A stretch of DNA of 64,000 bases from Variovorax paradoxus (GTDB lineage: Bacteria; Pseudomonadota; Gammaproteobacteria; Burkholderiales; Burkholderiaceae_C), in the NCBI RefSeq assembly GCF_009755665.1, contig NZ_CP046622.1, forward strand, positions 3,968,001 to 4,032,000, given 5' to 3'. Both the position numbers and the translations under genes were made by a program. Below are positions 24,934 through 32,600 of this stretch, in pieces. Every line of letters begins with the position of its first letter. The stretch's first letter is position 1. The notes below the pieces were generated by a model. The model saw only the letters and a program-made list of their open reading frames with translations, made no database searches and was not told the origin of the DNA.

Positions 24934-25626
24934 ATGCCCGACACCGACCTTCTTATCGACCTCGTTCACGAAGACGCCCACCTGCTGGTGCTGAACAAGC
25001 CTGCGGGCCTGCTTTGCGTGCCCGGACGCGGCGAAGACAAGCAGGACTGCCTGAGCGCGCGCGCCATGCAGCGGTGGCCCGATGCGCTGATCGTTCACCG
25101 GCTCGATATGGCGACCAGCGGGCTCGTGCTGATGGCGCGCGGCGCCGCCATGCAGCGGGCGCTCGGCGATGCGTTTGCCAACCGGGTGGTGCACAAGCGC
25201 TACGAGGCCATCGTCGATGGCGCCATGCCGGTGCGCGATGAATGGTCCGTTATCGATGCGCCGCTGATGGCCGATTGGCCGCGGCGCCCGTTGCAGAAGG
25301 TAGACCCTGCGGGCAAGCCGAGCGTCACGCGCTGGCGGGCGCTTTCTTCAACAGCCGATGGAGAAACTGCGGCAACGCATGTGCTGCTGGAGCCCCTCAC
25401 GGGCCGCTCGCATCAGCTGCGCGTGCATCTGCTGTCTATTGGCCATCCGATCCTGGGCGATGCGCTCTATGGCAGTGCCGAGGTCCAGGCGCGCGCCCCG
25501 CGCCTGCTGCTGCATGCGAGCGAGCTGGGCTTCGCGCATCCTGCAACGCAGCAGATGCTTCGCTTTCAGAGCCAGCCGGATTTCGCCCTTCTTTCTTCTT
25601 CTCTTTTTTCTACAGCCCGCCCTTGA
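24934..25626 (+). CDS. RluA-family pseudouridine synthase
   Basis: A 230-residue RNA pseudouridine synthase of the RluA group without an S4 domain. The catalytic motif is VHRLDMATSGLVLMAR, with the nucleophilic Asp in HRLD. LLVLNKPAGLLCVPGR and the C-terminal LTGRSHQLRVHLLSIGHPILGD complete the family blocks. The compact size resembles RluA itself (rRNA/tRNA U746/U32) more than RluC/D, but the target is not proven. The gene ends inside the convergent uspA gene (17-bp overlap). Confidence 0.9.
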   Translation: MPDTDLLIDLVHEDAHLLVLNKPAGLLCVPGRGEDKQDCLSARAMQRWPDALIVHRLDMATSGLVLMARGAAMQRALGDAFANRVVHKRYEAIVDGAMPVRDEWSVIDAPLMADWPRRPLQKVDPAGKPSVTRWRALSSTADGETAATHVLLEPLTGRSHQLRVHLLSIGHPILGDALYGSAEVQARAPRLLLHASELGFAHPATQQMLRFQSQPDFALLSSSLFSTARP

Positions 25627-26053
25627 CCACGAGCACCGGCATGGGTGCGTCCTGGAGCACACGCTGGGTCACGCTGCCGAGCAGCAGCTTCTCGATGCCG
25701 CTGCGGCCATGCGAGCCCATCACGATCAGGTCGGCGGCAATGGCAATGGCCGTGTCGACGATGCCTTCGTGCACCACATGGCCGTCGATCACGCGCTGGT
25801 CGCTGTGCAGGCCTTCGGCCGCAAGCGCGGCCACGCCGCGTGCGAGCGCCGCGTTCGCGCTTGCAGTGGCCGCGGCAAGGTATTCGTTCTGGCCGAGCGC
25901 GTAGTCCGCGCCCACGCCGATGAAGGGATAGTTGTCGATCACGTGGATCAACGTGATGCGGCTTCCGAACGCCAGCGCCAGGCCGCTGGCCTTGCTGACC
26001 GCGAGCATGGAAGTTTCGGAGCCGTCGATCGGAACCAGGATGTGATTGAACAT
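25610..26053 (-). CDS. universal stress protein A family
   Basis: A 147-residue UspA-domain protein of the ATP-binding type. It opens FNHILVPIDGSETS and has the phosphate loop GSHGRSGIEKLLLGSVTQRVL (G-x2-G-x9-G-S/T), which marks binding of ATP rather than the non-binding UspA type. Likely a cytoplasmic stress or survival factor. The ATG at 26053 removes an upstream extension without UspA character. The gene is convergent with the RluA-type gene. Confidence 0.9.
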   Translation of the reverse strand: MFNHILVPIDGSETSMLAVSKASGLALAFGSRITLIHVIDNYPFIGVGADYALGQNEYLAAATASANAALARGVAALAAEGLHSDQRVIDGHVVHEGIVDTAIAIAADLIVMGSHGRSGIEKLLLGSVTQRVLQDAPMPVLVVKGGL

Positions 26054-26162
26054 GGCGGACCTCACTTTCGTTCGTTCGCAGACAGGCGCGGCTCGCAATC
26101 GAACCGGGCCTCCAATTTAACCCCTCGGCCGGGGCGTGACTGTAGGACTCAAGCCAGCGGGG

Positions 26163-26912
26163 TCAATCCCCCTGGAAACCCTGAGCGCGGCAGGTGACGA
26201 CGAGGGTATCGCGCCAGCCGGCGGTCCCCTCTTCGGTCGGCTGGATGGGCGTGGACTCGTGGATCACGCGTGCGTCGTCGAGCAGCAGCAGCGTCCACGG
26301 CTCGGTCATGGTGAACCGCTCGCCGCGCCTTCCGTTGGCTTCGAACACGCGCGTTTCGCCGCCCTTGATTCCGCTGCGCCCCACCAGTGCGACCGCCACC
26401 AGGTCGACACCGTCGCGGTGCGCGCCTTCGGGCGTGGGCCGGCCGATGCCTCCTGCGGTGTCGATGCGGAACTGGTGCGCCTCGACAAACCACGGTTGCG
26501 CTGCGGTATCGCGCATGCCGCTTGCCGCTTCGCCCAGCCGCTGCAGCAGGCGCTTCCATACCGGCTGCACTACCGTGGCCTCGCGCATGGGCGCAAACCA
26601 GCGCTGCATGCCGCCGTGCAGCGCGTTGTATTCGACCGGTTGCCAGTGCGCACGATGCGGCACCTGCGCAATCGCCTCGCCTTCGACCGTGAAACACGCG
26701 TGGCGCCGCGTGCGGTAGCGGCCGCCGTCTTTCAGGTATTCATCCGGTGGAAGGTCGTTCCAGTCGGCGTGCAGTGCTTCGAGTTGATCGAGCGGCACGC
26801 CGAGCCAGTCGCTCACGCCCTGCGGGCTGAGCACCGCATAACCCTGTTCGCGCAGCGCGGGCAGCAGTTCGCCCGGCTGGATGAACGGCGGTGCGAATGC
26901 AGCGTTGGTCAC
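26163..26912 (-). CDS. Fe(II)/2-oxoglutarate-dependent dioxygenase (2OG-Fe_Oxy_2, IDO-like)
   Basis: A 249-residue double-stranded beta-helix dioxygenase of the 2OG-Fe_Oxy_2 family, to which free-amino-acid hydroxylases such as isoleucine 4-hydroxylase belong. The metal triad is seen as HRDGVD (H-x-D) and the distal His in ARVIHESTPIQP, with the 2OG-binding Arg in GWRDTLVVTCR. Start is GTG, which overlaps the stop of the DUF427 gene by four bases, so the two are coupled. The substrate, perhaps an amino acid, is inferred from the family only. Confidence 0.82.
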   Translation of the reverse strand: MTNAAFAPPFIQPGELLPALREQGYAVLSPQGVSDWLGVPLDQLEALHADWNDLPPDEYLKDGGRYRTRRHACFTVEGEAIAQVPHRAHWQPVEYNALHGGMQRWFAPMREATVVQPVWKRLLQRLGEAASGMRDTAAQPWFVEAHQFRIDTAGGIGRPTPEGAHRDGVDLVAVALVGRSGIKGGETRVFEANGRRGERFTMTEPWTLLLLDDARVIHESTPIQPTEEGTAGWRDTLVVTCRAQGFQGD

Positions 26913-27193
26913 GACGCGGTGACCTTCACGTCCTTCCAGAACGCGACGCGATCACGGATTTCTTCGGCTTCGGGCTTGGGATCTGCGTAGTACCAGGCGG
27001 CATCGGTGTGGAGCTCGCCGTTGACCAGCAGCGAGTAGTAGCTGGCCGTGCCCTTCCAGGGGCAGGTGGTCTTGTGGTTGCTGAAGGTGACGTGGTCGCG
27101 GTTGAGCGAGCTCATCGGGAAATAGTGGTTACCTTCGACGAGCACGGTATCGTCGCTTTCGGCGATGGTGACGCCGTTCCAGGTTGCTTTCAT
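26909..27193 (-). CDS. DUF427-family protein
   Basis: A 94-residue conserved protein of the DUF427 family: MKATWNGVTIAESDDTVLVEGNHYFP, then CPWKGTASYYSLLVNG and AAWYYADPKPEAEEIRDRVAFW. The single domain is a compact beta-tent fold of unknown activity. The conserved Cys-Pro-Trp-Lys segment suggests a ligand or active site. First gene of a two-gene unit with the dioxygenase, on the minus strand. The large inverted-repeat element begins about 85 bp upstream of its start. Confidence 0.88.
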   Translation of the reverse strand: MKATWNGVTIAESDDTVLVEGNHYFPMSSLNRDHVTFSNHKTTCPWKGTASYYSLLVNGELHTDAAWYYADPKPEAEEIRDRVAFWKDVKVTAS

Positions 27194-27276
27194 GTGTTGC
27201 TCTCCACGGGGAAGGGATATTGTGCCCTCTGCCTTTGGCGTGTTTTTTGTCCGGGTACTTGGGGCTCTGTTTGCTT

Positions 27277-27853
27277 CCCGAGGCCGGGTCTCGCCCCGGC
27301 GGGCGACTCACTTTCTTTGCTTCGCCAAAGAAAGTAAGCAAAGAAAGGCGACCCCTACTGTCTGCGTCCCTGCGCTTCGCTGCGGGAAACCTGCGGTGCT
27401 CGACTCCGGCGGGGGTCCGCAGAACTCGCTTCGCTCAGACACCTGCGGCCCTGATCCCACCTCCATCTGCGCTCCTCGGCGCATACAGAAGGGGTGGGAG
27501 CGGGCAGCCTTCGCTATCGCTCGGCTCCAACAGCCAACCCCAACTGCCAACATTCAACTCGATGCCAACCACTGCAGCGCGCAGCGCCGCAGTGGCCCGG
27601 TGCCGAGCGAAGCAAAGGCCCGTTCGGTTTCCAAGCCCCTCTGTATGCGCCGAGGAGCGGAGGGTTTCGCGGATCAGGGCCGCAGCTGTTTGAGCGAAGC
27701 GAGTTCTGCGGACCCCGCGAAACACGAGCACCGCAGGTTGCCCCGTAGCGAAGCGCAGGGGTCGCAGACAGTGGGGTCGCCTTTTCTTTGCTTACTTTCT
27801 TTTGGCGAAGCAAAAGAAAGTGAGTCCGCCGCCGGGCGGAATCCCGGCCTCGG
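27277..27853. repeat. 577-bp inverted-repeat element (arms ~212 nt, imperfect)
   Basis: The 683-bp gap between the DUF427 start and the egtD stop is filled by one large imperfect inverted repeat. The left arm (27277-27488) and right arm (27641-27853) match each other in reverse complement over almost their whole length, with blocks such as CTTTCTTTGCTTCGCC, GTAAGCAAAGAAA, TCCGCAGAACTCGCTTCGCT and CTCGGCGCATACAG. The 152-nt centre still contains paired segments (GCCTTCGCTATCGCTCGGC against GCCGAGCGAAGCAAAGGC). No convincing protein is encoded; the open frames in it are by-products of the repeat. There are no transposase genes or target duplications visible. It looks like a family of dispersed non-coding repeats in Comamonadaceae, but that spread is inferred. 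Confidence 0.85.
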
Positions 27854-27876
27854 AACTCAAAAAACAAAAAGAAAAA

Positions 27877-28896
27877 TCACGCCCCCAGCCAATGCACACT
27901 AAAAAGCCTCTCAGGATCCGTCCAAACCGCCAGCGGCCGAAATCCCGCCTTCACAGCCAGCGCCCGCAGTCCATCCACAGTGAACTTGTGCGAGTACTCG
28001 GTATGAATCGTCTCCCCTTCCTCGAACCCGAACCGCTCACCGTGCAGTGAAACAGCCTGGTCCCGGCGGCTCACCAAGTGCATCTCGATCCGCTGCCGAG
28101 GCGCGTTGTAGAACGCCGAATGCGCAAAGCCATCCAGATCAAAGTCGGCATCGAGCTCGGCATTGGCGCGTCGCAGCAAATTCAAGTTGAACGCAGCCGT
28201 CACCCCTTGCGCATCGTTGTACGCCGCATGCAACCGAGCCGGATCCTTCACCAGATCGACGCCGATCAGCAGCCCGCCCCCTCGCAGCATCCGCGCCGCA
28301 AGCTGCAGAAAAGCCAGCGCCTCCTCCGGCTCGAAATTTCCGATCGTCGAGCCCGGAAAAAACCCCACGCGTTTGCCCGCACCGGGCATCGGCGCCGGCA
28401 GCACCAGCGGCATGGTGTAGTCCGCCGCAATCGGCTGCACCACCAGTTCGGGATAGTCGGCCTTCAGCCGTGCGGCGGCGGCCTGCAGGTGTTCGCCCGA
28501 AATGTCGATGGGCAGGTAGCGCTTGGGCGCCTCGAGCGCATCCAGCAGCAGCCGCACCTTGGTCAGGGAGCCGGCACCGAACTCCACGATCTCGGCACCG
28601 GGGCCGATCTGCTCGGCGATCTCCCCGGCGCATTCGCCGAGGATGCGCAGCTCGGTTCGCGTCGGGTAGTACTCGGGCAACTCGCAGATGCGGTCGAACA
28701 GCTGCGAACCGGCCGCGTCGTAGAAGAACTTGGGTGAAATGCTGCGCGGCTTGCGTGCAAGGCCCGCCAGCATCGCGCGGCCGAATTCGCAAAGCGGCTC
28801 GCTCGTTGCCGCTGCGGCGGTGGCCGGCGCCGCAGGCTTGCGCTGCTGTTGTGCGGCGGCGAACGAGAAGGAGGACGAGGATGTTGGATTGCGCAT
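27877..28896 (-). CDS. egtD: L-histidine N-alpha-methyltransferase, ergothioneine pathway
   Basis: A 339-residue SAM-dependent methyltransferase that trimethylates the alpha-amino group of histidine to hercynine, the first ergothioneine step. Family blocks are SPKFFYDAAGSQLFDRICELPEYYPTRTE in pieces near residues 54-80, the SAM loop VEFGAGSLTKVRLLLDAL, and FFPGSTIGNFEPEEA. The C-terminal GEGETIHTEYSHKF-type segment is present as FEEGETIHTEYSHKF. It follows egtB with three bases between, in one operon. The Ser/Ala-rich first 30 residues are variable. Confidence 0.95.
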   Translation of the reverse strand: MRNPTSSSSFSFAAAQQQRKPAAPATAAAATSEPLCEFGRAMLAGLARKPRSISPKFFYDAAGSQLFDRICELPEYYPTRTELRILGECAGEIAEQIGPGAEIVEFGAGSLTKVRLLLDALEAPKRYLPIDISGEHLQAAAARLKADYPELVVQPIAADYTMPLVLPAPMPGAGKRVGFFPGSTIGNFEPEEALAFLQLAARMLRGGGLLIGVDLVKDPARLHAAYNDAQGVTAAFNLNLLRRANAELDADFDLDGFAHSAFYNAPRQRIEMHLVSRRDQAVSLHGERFGFEEGETIHTEYSHKFTVDGLRALAVKAGFRPLAVWTDPERLFSVHWLGA

Positions 28897-28899
28897 GAT

Positions 28900-30156
28900 T
28901 CAGACGTCTTTCGCGAGCCGTAGCCCCGAGAACTGCCAGCGCGCCGCCGGCGGAAAAAAGTTGCGGTAGCTGGGCCGCGTGTGCCCAGCCGGGGTGGCCA
29001 CGCTGCCACCGCGCAACACCAATTGCCCCACCATGAACTTGCCGTTGTATTCGGCGGCAATGCCGGGCATGGGCCTGAAGCCGGGATACGGGTCGTACGA
29101 AGAACGCGTCCACTGCCAGACGTGGCCCGTCATCTGCAAGATGCCTGGCGCGTCGAAGGCGGCCTCCCATTCGAACTCGGTGGGCAGCCGCGCGCCGGCC
29201 CATTCGGCATACGCGGCGGCTTCATAGAAGCTCAACTGCGAGACGGGCGCATCGGCTTCCATGGGCCGCACGCCGTGCAGGCCGAACACCTGCCAGCCGC
29301 CCTGGTGCTGCTGCGGGCCGAGCCGCGGATCGTCGGGCGGGAGCCAGTAGGCCGGATGCTGCCACCCCTGCGCCTGCACCGCGGCCCAGCCGTCGGAAAG
29401 CCAGAGTTCGGGCCGCTTGTAGCCGCCATCGGCAATGAACTGGGCGTAGTCGCCGCAGTTCACCAGCCGGTCGGCAATGGCATAGGGCTGCAGCAGCGCG
29501 GCGTGGCGCGGGGTTTCGTTGTCGAAGGCAAAACCCAGCTGCGGCCCTTCATGGCCGACCTGGACCACCCCGCCCGCCTGCGGCAGCCAGCGCATGGCCG
29601 GCGGAACCGCGGCCAGCCGCAATGCGGGGCCTGCCGCCGGCTTGTAAGCGGGCAGCAGCGGGTTGCATGACAGGGCATGAAGAATGTCGGTGAGCAGCAG
29701 TTCCTGGTGCTGTTGCTCGTGATGGAGGCCCAGCGTGACGATGGGCTCGATGGCGGCCCAGTCCTGCTCGTCGATGTCGCGGTCGAGCAAGGCGAGCACC
29801 GCCTCGTCGACGTGGCTGCGATAGGCCTGCACCTCGTCCACCGAAGGTCGCGTGAGCAGCCCCCGCTGCGGCCGCGGGTGGCGCGGGCCGAGCGCCTCGT
29901 AGTACGAGTTGAAGAGATAGTGAAAGCGCACGTCGAAGGGCCGGTAGCCCGCGACGTGAGGCTGGAGCAGCACGGTCTCGAAAAACCACGTGGTGTGCGC
30001 GAGATGCCACTTGGTCGGGCTAGCGTCAGGCATCGACTGGATGCACTGGTCTTCGGCGGAGAGCGGCGCGGCGAGCGCCAGGCTGGCAGCTCGCACTTCG
30101 CGGAACTTGTCGCGCAATGCGCTCGCCGCCTGGGGGATCGGCCGGGAAAGCGTCAT
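28900..30156 (-). CDS. egtB: ergothioneine biosynthesis sulfoxide synthase EgtB
   Basis: A 418-residue non-heme iron enzyme that couples hercynine to a thiol donor (gamma-glutamylcysteine or cysteine) with O2. The N-terminal DinB-like domain carries the iron ligands, one His in KWHLAHTTWFFE and the H-x3-H-x-E set in LGLHHEQQHQELLL. The C-terminal formylglycine-enzyme-like domain shows LPTEFEWEAAFD, QMTGHVWQWTRSSYDPYPGF and VLRGGSVAT. The ATG at 30156 has GGAG upstream; the frame upstream of it is not conserved. First gene of the egtB-egtD operon. No egtA, egtC or egtE is nearby, so the thiol donor type is undecided. Confidence 0.94.
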   Translation of the reverse strand: MTLSRPIPQAASALRDKFREVRAASLALAAPLSAEDQCIQSMPDASPTKWHLAHTTWFFETVLLQPHVAGYRPFDVRFHYLFNSYYEALGPRHPRPQRGLLTRPSVDEVQAYRSHVDEAVLALLDRDIDEQDWAAIEPIVTLGLHHEQQHQELLLTDILHALSCNPLLPAYKPAAGPALRLAAVPPAMRWLPQAGGVVQVGHEGPQLGFAFDNETPRHAALLQPYAIADRLVNCGDYAQFIADGGYKRPELWLSDGWAAVQAQGWQHPAYWLPPDDPRLGPQQHQGGWQVFGLHGVRPMEADAPVSQLSFYEAAAYAEWAGARLPTEFEWEAAFDAPGILQMTGHVWQWTRSSYDPYPGFRPMPGIAAEYNGKFMVGQLVLRGGSVATPAGHTRPSYRNFFPPAARWQFSGLRLAKDV

Positions 30157-30322
30157 GGAGTCTCCAGTCGGGTCAACCGCTCGTTGTAGCCGATTCGTAT
30201 TGCCGCGGCACGTAGGACAAGTTCTCGCCCTGGCTCTCTTGCGGGTGGGCGCCAAATCGGTGGGGGAGCCACTTTGGCACAAGACGCGCCGGCGTGCATG
30301 GCGGCTGCGTATCATCCGTTCG

Positions 30323-31669
30323 ATGCAAACGAACAACGCCTCCACCCGCCCCCACGTCGTCATCGTCGGTTGCGGATTCGGCGGGCTCGAAGCTGCCCGC
30401 AGGCTCGACAGCGCCGACGTGGACGTGACGGTGATCGAAAAAACCAATCACCACCTGTTCCAGCCCCTGCTCTACCAGGTGGCAACCGCCGGGCTGGCCG
30501 CACCGTCGATTGCGGCGCCGGTGCGCACCCTGTTTCGCAAGCAGCCGCGCATCACCACGCTGCTCGGCGAAGTGAGCGCCATCGACGCGGCGGGCCGGGC
30601 GGTTCAGCTGACCAACGGCAGCCGGGTGAGCTACGACCACCTGATCGTCGCGGCCGGAGCCACCCACAGCTACTTCGGCCATGACGAATGGGCGCCCCTC
30701 GCGCCCGGCCTCAAGACGCTGGCCGACGCATTCGAGATCCGCCGCCGGGTGCTGATGTCGTTCGAGGCGGCCGAAACCGCCACCGATCCGCAGCGCCGCC
30801 GCGCGCTGCTGACCTTCGTGGTGATCGGTGCCGGGCCGACCGGCGTCGAAATGGCCGGCACCCTGGCCGAAATTGCCAAACACACGCTTTCCGGGGAGTT
30901 CCGCCACATCGATCCGGGCAGCGCGCAGGTGCTGCTGGTCGAAGGCGGCCCGCGCGTACTGCAGGCAATGCCCGAGAGCCTGAGCCAGAAAGCGCTGGAG
31001 CAGCTTGAAAAACTCGGCGTCGAGGTGCGGCTCAATGCGCGCGTGACCGCCATCGACGGCAACGGACTCGAAGTGCAGTCAGGCGGCGGCGCGGACGGCG
31101 CGCCGGGCACCAGCTACCGCATCGAGAGCAGTTGCGTGGTGTGGGCGGCCGGCGTTGCGGCCTCGCCGCTCGGCCGCATGCTGGGCGAAGCGACCGGCGC
31201 CGAATGCGACCGCGCGGGCCGCATCAAGGTCGAGCCCGACCTGAGCCTGGCCGGCCACCCTGAAATCAGCGTGGTCGGTGACCTTGCGGCCGCCATGAGC
31301 TACGCGCCCGGCAAGCCGCCCAAGCCCGTGCCGGGCGTGTCGCCCGGTGCCAAGCAGATGGGCCGCGCCGCCGCCTCGAACATTCTTCGCCGCATTGCCG
31401 GCACGCCCACAGTGCCCTTTCGCTACCGCGACTACGGCAACCTGGCGACCATCGGCCGCAACTCGGCAGTGGTCGACCTGGGCACGCCCTTCGGTCCGCT
31501 GCGCTTCAGCGGGCGGCTTGCATGGCTCTTCTGGCTGTTCGCGCACGCGTATTTCCTCATCGGCTTTCGCAACCGCATCGTCGTGATGATGGACTGGGCC
31601 AGCGCCTACTGGAGCTTCCAGCGCAACGCGCGCGTGGTGGCGGACGTGCAGGGCAAGAGCGAGTCGTAG
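30323..31669 (+). CDS. ndh: type II NADH dehydrogenase (NDH-2)
   Basis: A 448-residue membrane-associated flavoprotein that oxidises NADH and reduces quinone without pumping protons. The FAD site is VVIVGCGFGGLEAARRL at the N-terminus, the NAD site VVIGAGPTGVEMAGTLAE in the middle, and the second FAD motif VVGDLAA near residue 325. The stretch FQPLLYQVATAGLAAPSIA is typical of NDH-2. The C-terminus has an amphipathic or hydrophobic anchor (WLFWLFAHAYFLIGF). Start at 30323 sits just before the dinucleotide fold. Divergent from egtB with 166 bp between. Confidence 0.93.
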   Translation: MQTNNASTRPHVVIVGCGFGGLEAARRLDSADVDVTVIEKTNHHLFQPLLYQVATAGLAAPSIAAPVRTLFRKQPRITTLLGEVSAIDAAGRAVQLTNGSRVSYDHLIVAAGATHSYFGHDEWAPLAPGLKTLADAFEIRRRVLMSFEAAETATDPQRRRALLTFVVIGAGPTGVEMAGTLAEIAKHTLSGEFRHIDPGSAQVLLVEGGPRVLQAMPESLSQKALEQLEKLGVEVRLNARVTAIDGNGLEVQSGGGADGAPGTSYRIESSCVVWAAGVAASPLGRMLGEATGAECDRAGRIKVEPDLSLAGHPEISVVGDLAAAMSYAPGKPPKPVPGVSPGAKQMGRAAASNILRRIAGTPTVPFRYRDYGNLATIGRNSAVVDLGTPFGPLRFSGRLAWLFWLFAHAYFLIGFRNRIVVMMDWASAYWSFQRNARVVADVQGKSES

Positions 31670-31698
31670 CCGCAAACCCCCGCGAGGGCCCGCCTGAC

Positions 31699-31950
31699 AT
31701 GTCATTGCCCCTGTGGATTGCCGTGCATGCGCTCGACGCGGTGTTCTGGCTGTGGGTCTTGCGCTGGGGCGGCGCGGCATGGCTCGAAGGCACTTTTGCC
31801 TCGGGCTTTCTGGTCAGCATCTTCGCGCCGCGCTGGAGCGCCGAGGGCCTGCGCATGTTTGCCCTTTTGATGCTGGTCGTATGCGCAATCAGCTTTCTCG
31901 CGGGCGTTTTCGTGCCCTCTCTGCGCTGCTTTTATGGGGGCGCCTGCTGA
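31699..31950 (+). CDS. small two-helix membrane protein, hypothetical
   Basis: An 83-residue protein with two or three hydrophobic stretches (LWIAVHALDAVFWLWVLRWG, FALLMLVVCAISFLAGVFV) and a short Cys-containing C-terminus (RCFYGGAC). Not recognised as a known family. It begins 30 bp after the ndh stop on the same strand and may be co-transcribed with it, suggesting a role at the inner membrane. The open frame extends upstream inside ndh. The ATG at 31699 is the first plausible start after the ndh stop. Ribosome site is weak. Confidence 0.55.
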   Translation: MSLPLWIAVHALDAVFWLWVLRWGGAAWLEGTFASGFLVSIFAPRWSAEGLRMFALLMLVVCAISFLAGVFVPSLRCFYGGAC

Positions 31951-31981
31951 GGCGCTGTTCTTGCGTCCGCTCTCGAACAGC

Positions 31982-32518
31982 TCAGAACAGAAAGTCGTTC
32001 GACGATGCGTTCTCGCGCTGGCGCCGCCGCCAATCCCACGGCGCTGTCGGCTTGGCGCCGGCCCACAGCCCCAGGCGTTGCGCACGGGCGCTCTCCTGCA
32101 GCTTGAACAGGCCGCCGCCGCGCCGAGTGGCGATGCCGTTGAAGTCGTACACCCATGCCCACCCTTCGGCCACCATCCTCGTTCCGGCGTCCTGCCCGTC
32201 GCAGTTCACGTCGGCCACCGTGCGGCCGTAGCGGTCGATGTCGCGTTCGGTGATCACGGCCTGCTCGAAGTAGCACAGGCGGCTCAACGCCTGCCTGCTG
32301 CGCTGTCCGTAGGGCTGGGCCCGTTCCGGTGCGTCGATCGCGGCAATGCGCACCTTCACTTCCTCGTAGGAGCCAAAGCGCCCGCAGCGGGCGGTGAGTG
32401 TGTCGCCGTCGCTGATGCCTACGACGAGGCAGGTTCGCGGCGGGGCCGCATGCGATGACTGGGGCGAAAGCAGGGGCAGGAGCGCGAGGCAAACGGCGGC
32501 AAGCGAACGCAAACGCAT
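31982..32518 (-). CDS. thermonuclease-family (SNase-like) exported nuclease
   Basis: A 178-residue protein with a signal peptide (SLAAVCLALLPLLSPQSSHA) and a staphylococcal-nuclease OB fold. The fold shows the calcium and catalytic pattern: DGDTLTARC, VRIAAIDAPERAQPYG (R..DAPE) and the ERDIDRYGRTVADV segment with the second catalytic Arg. C-terminal helices include the conserved AEGWAWVYDF. It would act outside the cytoplasm on nucleic acids. The ATG at 32518 starts the signal peptide. Convergent with the small membrane-protein gene. Confidence 0.87.
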   Translation of the reverse strand: MRLRSLAAVCLALLPLLSPQSSHAAPPRTCLVVGISDGDTLTARCGRFGSYEEVKVRIAAIDAPERAQPYGQRSRQALSRLCYFEQAVITERDIDRYGRTVADVNCDGQDAGTRMVAEGWAWVYDFNGIATRRGGGLFKLQESARAQRLGLWAGAKPTAPWDWRRRQRENASSNDFLF

Positions 32519-32600
32519 GGAGCAGAGAGAATGAACGTGGCAGCAAAAGCCACGGATTCTCGTTGCGAACTGCCCCAACCTCGCGGGCACGAACCCGCTG

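Noticed and set aside
27165..27902. Open frames on both strands inside the 27-kb inverted repeat
   Set aside because: They mirror each other because of the inverted repeat, have low-quality composition and no ribosome sites.
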